64,000 nucleotides of DNA, from positions 124,001 through 188,000 of the forward strand of contig JAYWVB010000018.1 in the NCBI GenBank assembly GCA_039881045.1, given 5' to 3'. The notes under the pieces are model-generated. The model ran no database searches. It was not told the DNA's origin and saw nothing but the letters and a program-made list of their open reading frames with translations. A program made the translations under genes and the position numbers. Numbering within the stretch: position 1 is the stretch's first letter; every line of letters starts with the position of its first letter. Shown here one piece after another: positions 1-11,696 of the stretch. The DNA is from Chaetomium olivaceum (taxonomy: Eukaryota > Ascomycota > Sordariomycetes > Sordariales > Chaetomiaceae).

Positions 1-1469
1 AGCCCGGGGTAGGTTTAATACGAAGCGGCGCCTATGGATTAGTTTAACTTACTGAACGGTAGAACATTCTTATCGCATCCCCTGCTCCCATCTGGCAGGT
101 CAAAATTGCCGATTTCGGCATCAGCAAACAGGCGGTACAAGGAATCACACGCCAGTACACAGCAAACATGTTTGGCACAATGGGCTATGCTGCTCCCGAG
201 GCCCTTGGATACTTCGATGAAGACGACGCTACCATTACATATACCATGTCAGTGGACATTTGGGCAGTTGGAACTATTACCCTGACACTGCTGCTGGGAC
301 GGGAGGTGTTTCCTCGTCAAGGGGACCTCTCAAGATATGTCAACGGTCAGAAGGCACTCGACTTCGCTCGACTGGAGGGTGGCGAGCTCAGCGATTCCTG
401 CCGGGATTTTGTTAAACGGATGCTGGCACCTCACCTGTGGTCCGACCCACCGCCATTGCCGCGCTGGCCCATCCATGGTTGAAACAAGCTTACATTCCGC
501 CGCCGCCACCACCTGATAATGATATCGAGATGCATGGTACTCATACAAGTCAGAGAGATACTACTTCACCACCAACGGCACGCAACATCAAAGAGGAGAG
601 CCCATCTAAACAGCAGACCCGATACTCTCCATACAACAGAAAGCAGACGCAGCCGGACACAAAACCAATCATAAAATCAGAAACAAAAGATATGATCAAG
701 CTGGAACTTTATCCTGCAAGGGATCCGGCTTCGATCGAGCGGATAAACCACTTTCTCTCTTTGGATAGCGGTCTGCTTACACCCAAACTCAGAACACTCA
801 TTTCCCCCGAGGTACATACAGACCTTAATAACGAATGGCAGATCGCCTTACTTATTCAGGCTTTCTGAATATCGTGGTCTTTCCCAAATCGGGCACCCGC
901 TAATCTGCCGCGCGATCTGCCCAACAGAACCGATACTTCGTCCTTCGCTCCGATAATGCTACCGATATCGAAACAAGCGCTGCCCATGACGTATGGACTT
1001 CTAGCCCGCGCGTCAACAAGATCCTCGACAAGGCTTATGCTCTGTCAGGGGGACACGTGGTGATGCTGTTCTCCGTCGTGCTGAGGTATGTTTCTCTCCG
1101 ACAGTGTACAACCCAGACATGGATGGACTCATGAGGGGGTTGGCTGGTTGGTCGGGGCTGACTCAAGCCCGCATTATGGGGCCCGTTGCATGCAGCCGTA
1201 AGTTCTGCGGCGTCGCTCGTATGACATCGCCCCTCGATTGGGAAAACACGGATCCGCATTGGGTCGAGGACGTCTGGCAAGGGCGGTTCACGCTGGAGTG
1301 GCTGAGCCATGCCGAGCTCTCATTTGACGGCGTGAAGCATGTGCCCGTCAAGGAGAGCACGCCGGGGTTCCGGGCCATTTCCTGCTACGACGGGACGCAG
1401 ATCTCGAGAGGGAGCGCGTGGGAGCTGCTGCGCGCGTATAGTGCTGAGGAGAGGAGGCAACAACTGTGA
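1..1469 (+). CDS. Protein kinase fused to a C-terminal YTH (m6A-reader) domain, 5' partial
   Basis: The gene is cut off by the window start. Bases 1-8 read (K)PG, then an intron (9-62), then NILI, so the edge falls in the catalytic loop (KPxN). Next come DFG (111-119), the APE motif and VDIWAVG of the C-lobe. A 1-nt deletion near 435 (LAPH to VVRPTA) breaks the frame. The frame then runs through a Pro/Ser/Lys-rich linker to ISPE. A 116-nt intron (812-927) joins it in frame to NRYFVLRSDN, the start of a YTH fold. A second intron (1086-1195) gives VLSRKFCGVARM, followed by FTLEW and the stop at 1467-1469. YTH domains bind N6-methyladenosine in RNA through an aromatic cage; candidate tryptophans lie in HDVW, DWEN/PHW and LEW. 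The kinase is Ser/Thr type, subfamily unclear. The fusion depends on the donor at 812. The alternative is two adjacent genes. Confidence 0.7.
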
Positions 1470-2220
1470 CCTACCGATAATTGTCTTATAGCGTTATCTA
1501 TTGCAACTAGAGTCCATTATGGGACGATTTTCTTCGATACCCACGTAGCCTGTGCGGACTTTACTCATATCATTACTCCTCCACCGCTGTGCCCTGCCCA
1601 TGGGAGCCCTCAGCTGTTAACTGTACAGAAAAACGGCGCTGTGTAAAGAAAACAATCAATGACTTACCACATGCCTAGCGAAAGAAGAAGCTTCCCCGGG
1701 CCTTTGAGGTGGGGAAGTCAAGCAGCTCGTTCCACCTCGGGCCAGGGTGAGCCGTGTGCAGCAAAGCAGTCCAATACTAGACCCAATCAACTCCAGCCGC
1801 CGCCCTTCCTCGCTCGCTCCCTCGACTCCCCAAGCCTTTTTGTATCGACATGAAAATTTCCCAACTCGGGGATGATGCACCACGCCCCAATGGTCATGCC
1901 AGGTTGGCACACCTCCACCTTCACAGATGATTGGCCTTTCCAGATGGGCTGAAAAACTGCATGTAACCACTGCAGTGACTGCATAAATCCGGGTAACGAT
2001 TGGGCCACACGCCCTGTCACAGCTGAGACACGGATTGACGGCATCCTCAATGGTCAGAGCCTTGCGAGTCAAATGGTTTTATATTGTGCAAGTGAGCTTC
2101 GCCCCTCTTTCTCTTCAAGCTATATTTTGTCTATTCTCCGCATTTTCCTACTACCGTTTCATACCTTCATCCCTCTTTCTTCTCGCTTGGGATGTGGACA
2201 ACCTTAAACAAATAATCCAA
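1470..2220. other. Intergenic spacer
   Basis: No gene is recognised. A 138-codon open frame on the minus strand here has no family resemblance. The stretch from about 2060 to 2220 is pyrimidine-rich and is the likely promoter and leader of the next gene. Confidence 0.4.
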
Positions 2221-4160
2221 ATGGCAGATGATGACAATCTTGGGCTGAGGTTGGCGTGGGCACAAACCGTTGGAACCTTTGTTGGTCTTCTTGCCATTGG
2301 TTTGGCTGTTGTTGCCCTCCTCATCGAACGGGTTCGGCGTGTTCGAGCTGCCGACGAGCGGCGATTTACATCCGAGGAGTCAGTTTTGGGCTGTTTTCAT
2401 TCTACACCTATCTCGAGATGGCGGTCACTTTGGGGAGGCAAAACCGAGACGTTACGGCTACCTACTGTTGCCGGACTGATCGAAGCCGGAGACAAAGGTG
2501 CCTGGACTAGCAGTGCGTTGGATCTCATGGTGGAGAACCACCCCAAGGAAACATGGGTGAAGCTGTACGAGTCCATCATGACCTCCATCGCCTGCAATGC
2601 TCCCCTTTTGGAGAAGGACTGGAAGAGCGAAGAGGAGCCTGTTCCAACATTCCTTGAGCGCATTGAAGGGATTCATCATCAGCACACCATCTCTCGAGCT
2701 TGTGGAAGGCCCGTCAGAGCGCCTACCAGTCCACACCCAGGAAGCTGCTGAGTCTGAACCGACAGCTAGAGTCACCCTTGAGCGCGAACGCCCAGGGTCA
2801 AAATGCGACCCCCCGCAACCAGCAAGTCGCTCCTGCTGCTGCTCCACCTCGCAGCGGGAGAAGGGGTCTTTCCCGGCTGACATCAACGCTGATTGTACGT
2901 GATAAGGCTTGCATCAGCGTGACCAGAGAGGAATTCGCAGCCCTTATCATCATCATGGGCGTTGCTCTCCCCAAGCTCGACAGCTATCACTACGCTTCGG
3001 GAGTCGGCGGGTTTGGACTGTCCGTCGACATAAATCACGCGGATGCCGCCTGGTCCATCAATATTGTTCAGGGGTCGCGGCTTGCGCGACACGCACCCTC
3101 GCTGGGAAGCGGTTACACCACGCTGATGGCTAAGCACCTTGCATGCGGGAGCGTTCCCTTTGCAAAAGCGCAATCATGGATTCTCTCTGTCTACCTGACG
3201 GATAAGGTGGTAGATGTCCTCAAGGCTGGCGGCAACGTCGTCGACAAACGGGCATTCGGCGGCGACTCATTGGAGTTCCTACGCCGTCTCCCTGGCGACA
3301 AACTCATTGATGCCTTCTATGGGACTGAGGACGTCGTCGCCGCCGGGAATCTCAGTGCTGTGCCGAATCAACAAAAACCTGAGCCTGGTTCCGTACTGCA
3401 TGCAGATGGCAGGTTGGCAGGAAAGTGGTCTCGTGCCGTCACAGAAATTGCTTTCGGTGGGCTGGTGCCACAGGCGAACCCCAATGTCGTATCAGTGGTG
3501 AAGTTCACGGTTGCGGGATCGAACCTGAATGGGTGCATCGAGAACCTGGAGCTCCTCGTCGATGAGCTTCACCGACTCGACAAGGATGCCGCCTTATTTG
3601 GGGAAAATGTGCAGGAAAGGGCTCATGCCAGTGGCCATGCCTTTGTCAACTACACATTTCCCTCCGAAAACAGCAACCCGACAGACGCTTCAGCCATCTT
3701 CGCTCGGTATTCCAACTTGCTAGAGAGAGTCGTTGCACTGGCGGTGGGCCAACCCAGGGGCAACAACAAAGAGGTCCACCTCGACACCGAAGGAAGACAG
3801 GCGCATGGGGTTGACGAACGGGATATATTCGAGGCTTCTGCGTCCCACATCCAAATTGTTTACGAAGCTGCGGTCAATCTTAACCGTGATCCTTCGAACA
3901 CTACGACTACCTCCCCCAGCCTAGCGACCCAAGATTTGGGAAAGGCCTTAGAGAATGTCATCGCAAACATCAGAGGCAAACGCTTTATACCGCTTTCTGA
4001 TTGCACCGTTATTATCCGGTGTGTGCTAGCAGCTTGGGCATTTACCGTCCCATTGATTGAGGTCAAGCAAGCAGCTGGCCCTACAAGTGCGGGAGTGTCC
4101 GGGAAGATTCGGAACGAAATTGTGCTGGCAAACCTTCCGCCTGTTTCCGCCCTTGGTTAG
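2221..4160 (+). CDS. Membrane-anchored hypothetical protein, frame broken near 2695
   Basis: I do not recognise the family. The chosen start at 2221 (MADDDNLGLR) follows a pyrimidine-rich leader and precedes a clear N-terminal hydrophobic segment at about residues 16-40, ending in a basic IERVRRVR anchor. This suggests a single-pass membrane protein with a large soluble C-terminal part. The first frame runs to about 2695. The second frame takes over at LWKARQSAYQ and continues to the stop at 4158-4160. No plausible intron spans the junction (the only GT/AG pair has a poor donor), so a 1-nt deletion or 2-nt insertion is likely. The soluble part includes a low-complexity stretch (NQQVAPAAAPPRSGRR) and then a globular region with VTREEFAALIIIMG. 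It would be about 645 residues if the frame is repaired. Confidence 0.55.
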
Positions 4161-5152
4161 CGGGGGGTGACGGTCTTGCGAGCGGCGTTCGATCTATCTA
4201 AGATAGGTACCTACCTAGGATCTAGTTGATACGTGGGGCGAGAAACAAAATAAAAATAGCTGGGCGAGACGCCGAATAATTTGAAATACCCTGAACCACA
4301 AGGTTTCACTGGCTTCTAAGTATATACCCATTGGTGATAATATCTTTAGCAAATAAATATATCCGCAGCATGCAGTACTCACACTTGACGGGAACAGTGG
4401 GCAAAGTGAGGTACGAACAACTGATCTCATATGATGCATACAACGCACCGGGAGGACAAAATGCCTACTATGGTGTTCCGTGACTCGAGAGTCAACGTAT
4501 CGGGGAGAGTAACCACCTGGTCTTTGATCTGCCTAGGCTGCCAGGGGGTTGCCTGGAACAGACTACCAACATGCAGGAGAGAACGAAGGACCAATGACCA
4601 GTTGATTTAAGTACCTGCATATCAGCACAGCCGGGTTGCGAACCAAAGTTCCGCCATTAAATACCTACTTGCACACGCCTTTCCAACACCGTGATGAGAC
4701 TTTGGGACTATCAATGACAGTCAGGCAGATGCTAGAACGGAAACAAATCTCAAACACAGACTTTACGCCGATACGACCTGCTGGGCTCAACAGTAATCCC
4801 GAGTAGCGCTCTTATCTGCCAAGCTGGCGCCTACCATTCAGTTACTAAACGTAGTTGTAGGTTTAGCCTTTAAAGAAACCAATAAACATATTTGTGAAAC
4901 GCTCGGTGCAAATCGATGCTGCGGAGTCGGCGTTGTCTCCCGGATAGAAGGCAAACATAGCACATCCTGGGTACCAAGACTCGAACCAGAAACTGCATAC
5001 CTTTGGTCTATGTTCTGATTCCACTGCGCGCAACATGCGCTTCCCTAGTCTTATGGTATTACTTGCAGGTTGACTCATCGAGCAAACAGGCCAGCAGAAA
5101 GTTGGGAGCCATTTGCCCGTAAGAAATCGCTGTTGTGTTAGGAAAAAGCCGA
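4161..5152. other. Intergenic spacer, AT-rich patches
   Basis: About 1 kb between two genes that converge here. It contains AT-rich stretches and a short GGTACCTACCTAGG-type repeat near 4205. No coding signal or RNA gene is recognised. Confidence 0.4.
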
Positions 5153-6490
5153 TCAGCTAGCTACGTAGCTGGTATGTACTTCTGAGCGGTCCAGAACAAA
5201 CCCCGTCTGGAGGGCCTCGTACCTGCTCAACCTCTTCAACGCCTCAACCCGCTCCCGGTCCCACAGCGCAAAGCCTGCGAACCTCCACAGGTCAATAGCA
5301 GAGCTATGGTCTTCCTCTTTTGCGCTACTCTCCCAAGGAGGCAGCCATGCGATATCACGCAGTCCGGCGCCATACCAGCTAACATAACGCCCCCCCAATG
5401 CATCTGACCAGGCAAACGGCACCTGGTCATAGTCATCCGAAACAACGTCGCTCAACAACAAACCCTGCTGCTCCGCCCTATGAGAAGCTAAATCCAGTAC
5501 CACCTCCACCAAGTGCTCCTGCCAAACGCACGACAGTGGGACCAGATCGTACCGCGCCACAAACTCATGGCACACGCGATCGTCGTCCGGGGGCGCCCTC
5601 CCCGCCCGCAAGTCCCAGAGAGCCGCCTCGGCCACACGTTCATGCGTCCGTAGATACCGCACCAGCTGGTCCAAATGAGCATGCAAATCACCAAACCAGC
5701 GGGGTGAGATCTCGCGCCCCCGGCCCTTTCCCGCCGCTCCAGCGGCGCGATGCACGAGCGCGCGGCACAAGCGTGTAATGAAATAGTCGACATGGTCGAT
5801 CTGCTGCAGGTCCCAGGGGGCGAAGGCGGTTAGGAAGCCCAGGCGGAGGCCGGTTTCGGTGCTGCCGTTGCTGAAAACGTACGAGTCCATCTCGTCCCAA
5901 TAGGACCCCGGGCGACGGGTGGAGGCCCAGGCGTTGCTGAGGATTTGGCGGCGGTAGAAGGCTCGCATGATGCGCTGTCGCTCGGGGCGGGACACGGGGG
6001 CGCTTGCGGGAGTGTCGTCGCCGCCGGCTAGGTTGAATGAGGTTAACTGGGTGGCGATGTATGTGTCGGTGAGGAAGTTGATTAGGTGAAGTTTTCGACA
6101 GAGCGCCGTCAGCACTTCGATGCGCGGGAGACCGGGATCTACTTGCGCGTTCTTTCGTATGCCAGGTAGCAGCTCGTTTTGTGGCAGCATATCGCGGTAC
6201 ATGCCACCCATGACAAGGATCCACACCCAGTATCCTTCCCAGTCATCGTCGCCCGGCTTGGAATAGGGGAAGAGGAAGAGGAACCTGGCGTCGGGCAATG
6301 CAGGGCCAAGTTCATTTTGGAGGACCCGAAAGAGGATGGTTTGTCGTTGTACGTTGAAGGCGTGGTACGCGAAGCGCGCAGTGACAATCAAGTTGGCGAG
6401 GTCGCGGATCGTATGGAGCTCGAGAATGATCTTGTCAAACAATTCGGGGGGGAGAGCACCGAGGTGAAGGGATTCCGAGTATTGTGCCAT
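5153..6490 (-). CDS. F-box-like hypothetical protein (445 aa)
   Basis: A single uninterrupted frame. The N-terminus has the LPPELFDKIILEL signature and the following helical pattern of fungal F-box-like domains (about residues 12-50, with LANLIVTARFAYHAF). In such proteins this region docks on Skp1 in SCF ubiquitin ligases. The rest has no recognisable LRR or WD repeats. It is rich in Trp and Asp (DDDWEGYWVW), a pattern common in lineage-specific fungal F-box-like hypotheticals. The start at 6490 (MAQYSESLHLG) is the first Met of the frame, directly ahead of the F-box-like helix. The substrate, if any, cannot be inferred. Confidence 0.6.
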   Translation of the reverse strand: MAQYSESLHLGALPPELFDKIILELHTIRDLANLIVTARFAYHAFNVQRQTILFRVLQNELGPALPDARFLFLFPYSKPGDDDWEGYWVWILVMGGMYRDMLPQNELLPGIRKNAQVDPGLPRIEVLTALCRKLHLINFLTDTYIATQLTSFNLAGGDDTPASAPVSRPERQRIMRAFYRRQILSNAWASTRRPGSYWDEMDSYVFSNGSTETGLRLGFLTAFAPWDLQQIDHVDYFITRLCRALVHRAAGAAGKGRGREISPRWFGDLHAHLDQLVRYLRTHERVAEAALWDLRAGRAPPDDDRVCHEFVARYDLVPLSCVWQEHLVEVVLDLASHRAEQQGLLLSDVVSDDYDQVPFAWSDALGGRYVSWYGAGLRDIAWLPPWESSAKEEDHSSAIDLWRFAGFALWDRERVEALKRLSRYEALQTGFVLDRSEVHTSYVAS

Positions 6491-7035
6491 ACCGTTAATC
6501 TGAATCCGGGATGGCGCGCCTCATCGGGCATCTCTGGATGGGTAAAGAAGGGGGGCGGCTGAATGATTCCCAGGTGCGGGGGAGGTGTTGGGGGTCGTGG
6601 GGGTCTGACCCTTTGCCACTCGCGTTGCAATCAACGTACTTGGTACCTAATCAACGTACTTGATAATCAACTTACTTGGTATCTAAGCATGAACGGTCAC
6701 TTGGGGTAAAACAAAACAAAAGTTTAGATCTACAGAGAAGTAGGTGCAACCGCAACGTCTATATTAGTATGCACAACCTTTAACGGCCTCATAATACCAA
6801 CAAGAGCTTCTTGTGACAGTCAGGGTTGCGTATGTGGGCGGCGGCTTGGCCGCCGGACATTGCTTCATTCTTAGCATAGCGATATGACCGAAAGATAACT
6901 AGGTACCTAAGTGGGTGGCTACAAAACGATGTAGAGAAAGCTTTAACCTCTACGGATATTGGGATGTTACGAAGACTTCGATTGAAACACAAAACCTCCC
7001 CTTCACACAACACAACTATTCTCACACACCGCTTC
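6491..7035. other. Intergenic spacer with a short tandem repeat
   Basis: A spacer upstream of the F-box-like gene and downstream of the DUF1996 gene. Apart from the repeat at 6629-6684 it has AT-rich sequence and no recognised gene. Confidence 0.4.
6629..6684. repeat. Three imperfect tandem copies of a ~18-20 bp unit
   Basis: The unit AATCAACGTACTTGG followed by TACCT or TATCT occurs at about 6629, 6649 and 6665. The third copy carries CTTAC in place of CGTAC. It lies roughly 140-195 bp upstream of the F-box-like start codon, so it could be promoter sequence, but it matches no known element. Confidence 0.7.
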
Positions 7036-8474
7036 TTACATGATTTGGTGGCCTCCTGGGAGCTCAGTAAGCCCTGGTGACATCAGGTTAGTTTCCGGCT
7101 GTTTTCATCACGGCTGCATAAAGGTATACTTACAGCCATCGTTATCTTCATTGACAGAAGGCTTGACGGTGCACGCGTTGGCTTTGTCGAAGGCCTGGGT
7201 GGTCAAACCGTTGCAGGTGGGTCCGAAGCAGCGGTTGTCCATGGCATGCTGGAGGGAGTCGTCCTTCCAACCGAAGACGTAGTCGCCGTGTTGGCCATAG
7301 CCGGTACTAAGTGTGTTAGAAGAGTAGGAGAACCCGTGGAATAAGGGTAACATACGGGTCGCCAGTGGACAGCACAAACGGCTGCGAGCCATCCTCGGGC
7401 CAGTCGGCCTTGTTGTTGAACTTGGTTGTGTCCCAAACAACCTGCCAGCGTGTCAGGATCAACCTCGATGGGTAACCCGGTCTTTCGGGATCCATACCTC
7501 GTAGTGAACCTGCGGAATCTTGACCGGATGGGTCTCGGGGCACTTGCCATCAACCATAGCGAACGAGGCCGGGCCGTTCGAGGGATGAGCGACGTGGTCA
7601 ACATGGTTCGGTGAGTCAAGGTTCTTGCCATCCCAGCAGCTGCACCGCACAATCTCGTCAGTAATACATTCACCAAACTAACATCGTAATTCGTCTAGGG
7701 GGCGCTTACATCGGGAAGATAACGCTCGACCGGATGCCGCCAGGGCATGGAGTCGACGGGAAACTCTCGGTGTCGCGTTGCGGGTCGAAGCAGGGCGAGT
7801 AGGTGTTGCCGCCAAAGTTGGGGCCAGTGTAGCAGCGGAAGCAACTCTGGACGCCGCGCCCAAGGTTGGTAGGCTCTCTGCGGTTGACGTCGCCTGAGAA
7901 CATACGGAACCCCTGCCCGTTCTGTAAGCGTCTCTGTCGCTATACTAGGTTTTAGACAGGCCCGAGGACATACCGGCTTGAAGGCGGTGACCGTGTTGGG
8001 TCCTGGGGCAGTGTAGTACACAGTGATACCACCATTGGCCGCACCAATCACATCATTAACCATCTGGGGGACTCGCTTGAAGGTGCCGTTGCGGGCGCGG
8101 AAGTAAACGTTAGCGGTCCAGTAGTTGGATAGGTCCTGGTCGAAGGTGCAGGTAGTGCATTTGGCCAGTTTGGAAATATCCGTCGAGGGCATGGAAGCGT
8201 TGAAGGCATCCTGCGGCGGTCAGCTGGAAATCCCAAGGTGAGGTAGGGAGTCAGTAGCCTTACGCCGCCGACGATCTGGTGGACGTGGGCGGATGGGACG
8301 TTGCCGGGCTCGACAAGACTTGGCTTTGATGTTAGCAGGGTAATGTTTCCCTTCCCCCAAAAGAACTCACGGATCGATGCGGTCGATGCTGAGCTCAGAG
8401 CACCCGAACCGTAACATGGTGGTGCTGAACTGCGCCTGGACGGCGGGCACCGAAAGTAGTCCCAGCCAAAGCAT
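7036..8474 (-). CDS. Secreted DUF1996 protein, 8 exons, 348 aa
   Basis: Exons read downward at 8474-8371, 8318-8264, 8210-7974, 7921-7710, 7639-7498, 7441-7356, 7306-7134 and 7073-7036. The spliced length is 1047 nt and fully in frame. A signal peptide (MLWLGLLSVPAVQA) precedes the DUF1996 domain. That domain shows the family hallmarks RFGCSELSIDRIDP, HVHQIVGG, the CFRCYTGPNFGG region, CWDGKNLDSPNHVDH and HYEV. DUF1996 proteins are secreted fungal proteins, often expressed on plant biomass and sometimes joined to WSC or CBM1 domains; their biochemical activity is uncertain. No CBM is present here. The last exon codes only WLTELPGGHQIM. All introns have clean GT-AG ends, which makes this gene a useful control for the frame breaks seen elsewhere. 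Confidence 0.93.
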
Positions 8475-10480
8475 CGTGTAGGTCGATTTCTGACTGCAAA
8501 ATTAGAAACAATCCGTCGGCAAGCTGGTTACAAAGTTCAAAATGACACTTTCAGTTGAGTTTAACAGGATCAGAAGGGAGTCGTTGTCGATCGGTTCTCG
8601 TCGGGCCGCATCCGCTCCTTAAAATGCCCGAACAGAAGATCGCCACCATAACAACCTGATATCTTTAGAACCTGGGCAATTCAAGTGCCGGTCTACGGTG
8701 GAATACTGTTGCGGGATATTGACAACATTACCCAGACCTATCACAGGCTTTGGTCTTGATGGATCGCCAATCGCATGCATTTTACCGGATGGACTGTCCA
8801 GGGCAAAGCATGGGGCGAAACCATGTCACGGCGAGGTTATATTAGCTCTGTACCATAGGGTAGCGTTGTGCTGGTACTACGGCATACCCATCGGCACTCA
8901 CATGAGCCAAATGCAGAAACAGAACTTCTGTCAAACCCATCTCTTTGGGAGCATTGACGTAATTTCGGATCCTCGGCATCACGTTGAGACATCCAAGTCC
9001 CCGGTTCAATCTCTATTCATATGCAGTGCTTCCAAATTGAAAACAGCTGGTAACTGATTTGACTATGCGGCCCAATGGGCGGAGTTGTTACGGGACTTGG
9101 TGTCCTCGATCATGGAGATCGGCGAAACCCATGCTTCGGCAGAAGAAGATTCTATCGAAGCCTGTGGAATGCGCTACATATTCAAAATAAAGTACCGATT
9201 CTATCAACAAACCAGTATTCTGCAGAGGGTGTGACCGCCATAAAAGATAACGTTAAGGTTCAACTGTGGCAGCTTCTCTGCCCTCATGCTAATTACCCCT
9301 TGGTGAGTTTGGCATATCCCCTCAACATACTTGGCCGATACTGGGACTATACTTCCCAAACCATCTTGATCCCTCAACCCGAAGGTGAAGCCAGTCAACT
9401 TTTACCCGAAAGCCTCCCGTTTCTTTGACTACGATAGTAAGGTCCCCACTGAAGTGCCCAATCCCGTACCACGCAGCAGATGTCTTGCTTGAACGGCCAC
9501 CACACTCCTTTAAAACTTGGTGTTATCTGTATCTTTCTTATAATCGGTGTTACCTTTTCCTTTATCAATACCTACCAACCCCCCATCCCCACCCAGATCA
9601 ACTTCTCTCACACACCACCACCTATCCCTCACCGCAAGGCCCACACGACAATAGACAACCCATTCTCACACCACACCCTTCCACCCACCCCATACCATCC
9701 AGTCCCCGCTACAAAACCCAGGACTCGGCGCTGGCTTCCTAAACTTCCTATTCCTCCCACGCACCTGCGCCAGAATGGTTTCTTTTCCAATCCATCGGAA
9801 AGGTCACGCACATGCTGTTACACTGCGGCGTCAACGTGCGAGCGTGAATTGCGCGTACTCGTCTTGCATGTCTTTCGAATACGCCTCACTAGGGGGAGGG
9901 TTCTATATGATTGCTGCGGTTAAGAAAGGGGGGGGTATGGTTTGGATAATAGATCAGATTTGGGGATGGTGTGACGTTGAAGTCTGACTGGAGTCCAAAT
10001 AATACAAATTCTCCGCAGCTTACGCCTTGCTCTAATATCCCCCAAGAACAAGTTACCACAGCTACCGTGGCACTCATTATGCATATCAAGGCAAGCATAA
10101 GCATGTGGATACAGCGCCAAAGAGTATTCGCGGGGCGACTTGGATGGTGGGCAGGGAGAGAGGTATGTACGTTTGACCCTTTATGTCTATAACCTGACCC
10201 TCTTGGTTGAAGTCAACACCTTTCCTTTCGATAAAACGAGATAAAACGATAGTCGCACATATCACCTGAGTCACGAACACAATGTTGATATAACGCCAAG
10301 TTCCTCAACCCTAAACACATAGCTCAAAATGAACCCTTAACCCTAAAACCCGATCAACCTCGGCGCTTCCTACAGTTTTTGACATGGCCGCGTCACTGTT
10401 TTTGAAACTCAAAAGCAGGGGCCTGCGGCGAGAAAATAAGTATTACCGAAATCCTTCGGCGCCTCGCAGTGATCTGGGGA
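8475..10480. other. Gene-poor stretch, no gene recognised
   Basis: About 2 kb. Open frames here (for example around 9075-9428 and 9480-9923) look like chance. The second is a Pro/His-rich reading of a pyrimidine-rich tract. A degenerate CCCTAA-like motif occurs around 10336-10352. Confidence 0.4.
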
Positions 10481-10545
10481 TATAAAACCCCTAGTTCTGC
10501 TGCGGATTGCCCGAGGATAGGACATCAAGCCGACCCTAACCCTCG
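10481..10545 (+). promoter_or_regulatory. TATA box and CCCTAACCCT motif of the DUF4149 gene
   Basis: TATAAAA at 10481-10487 lies 90 bp upstream of the ATG at 10577. A telobox-like ACCCTAACCCT lies at about 10533-10543, close to the start codon. The assignment rests on position and motif only. Confidence 0.45.
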
Positions 10546-10576
10546 ATTCCCCCCCTTTTCGTTGTCAACCATCAAT

Positions 10577-11200
10577 ATGCCCATTATGGACACTCTCAAC
10601 GATATTGCTTCGTCTGTTTTCGGCAGCCTAGCCCCATTTCACCTGCTCTTTTATTCTACACTCCTCGGCACGGAATTGTTCCAAACCTTCATCAACACCA
10701 AAATCTGCTTCGTCGCCCTTCCCCGGTCCGCATTCACCACGCTTCAGAGACGCATCTTCCCCATCTACTTCTTGAGCCAGACGACGCTGCTAGTTTTATG
10801 TGCCATAACATTTCCCCCACATAGCATCACGTCTTTGATTCTCCGGAAGGGTGACTGGATCCCATATGCTGTGGCAACGGTGACATCGGTCATGAACCTC
10901 ACTATCTATGGGCCGAAGACACAAAGGGCTATGGTCGCTTGTATTCATCAAGGTGAGTAAGGTCACTCATAATGAGTATTAGATTCACAAGATCTAACGC
11001 TGGGTACGATAGAAACGCGCGATAAACGCAATGATCAAGAGGGCCCCTTAAGCGACGAACCGTCACAGGAGATGAAGAGTCTCCGGCGGGTGTTTTCAAG
11101 GCATCATGCCATGTCTATTCATCTGAATTTGATTTCAATCGGAGCGATGGTGTTTTATGGGTGGCGGTTGGCATCCAAGCTGACGGTGAGTACGGAATAG
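10577..11200 (+). CDS. DUF4149/TMEM205-like membrane protein, 187 aa
   Basis: Two exons, 10577-10952 and 11013-11200, with a clean GTGAGT donor and TAG acceptor. The protein has about four hydrophobic segments. Family hallmarks are HLLFYSTLLGTELFQTF near the N-terminus, ALPRSAFTTLQRRIFPIYF in the middle, YGPKTQRAM before the loop, and FSRHHAMSIHLNLISIGAM near the C-terminus. This is the pattern of the TMEM205-like/DUF4149 family, whose fungal members are annotated as mitochondrial or endomembrane proteins of unclear function. The ATG at 10577 was chosen because it starts the conserved N-terminal helix; the frame is open further upstream but overlaps the TATA box. Confidence 0.85.
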
Positions 11201-11696
11201 TACGAATAATTGGAGTTGAAAGCTGGTTTAAGCCTGGGTATCTTCATGGTTGGTGTTAGAAGGGGAAGATATATTTATAGGACATCAAACCATTCGGGAC
11301 CCACACCATAAAACCGACTATATTGGCAGCACATACTGAACCTTAAACGTTGATGGCGTGGTTGAGCAACCTCTCATCTTTACCGGTCCCTTTTTTCATA
11401 TTGCGTCACGATCTAGGGCTCACCGAGCCGAGCATTGACGCACGCAGAAGGTTACGACTGGGATTTGTCATTGTGGGGTGAGAGTGTTAAGGTTCGGTGG
11501 CCGTGACGTACCGTGCGGTTTGTCAGTGACTCTTCAGATACGACCGAGCGCAGCAAGCAGCATTATAAAATGAGTGGCTTCCCTGTCCTCTGCAATGAAG
11601 CTCTTTCGTCCTTCATCCACTTGTGCTCAGACATTCGCTCGACGACCACGCTAGACTTTTACAATATTTACACTCTTTACAACAGCAATCCGAGTC
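11201..11696. other. Intergenic spacer and promoter of the next gene
   Basis: No gene is seen. A TATAAAA motif at 11564-11570 lies about 130 bp upstream of the next ATG (11697) and is a plausible core promoter. Confidence 0.4.

Noticed and set aside
9480..9923. Pro/His-rich frame of 147 codons
   Set aside because: Arises from a pyrimidine-rich simple-sequence tract.
10300..10355. Telomere-like CCCTAA repeats
   Set aside because: Only one or two degenerate units, not a telomere or interstitial array.
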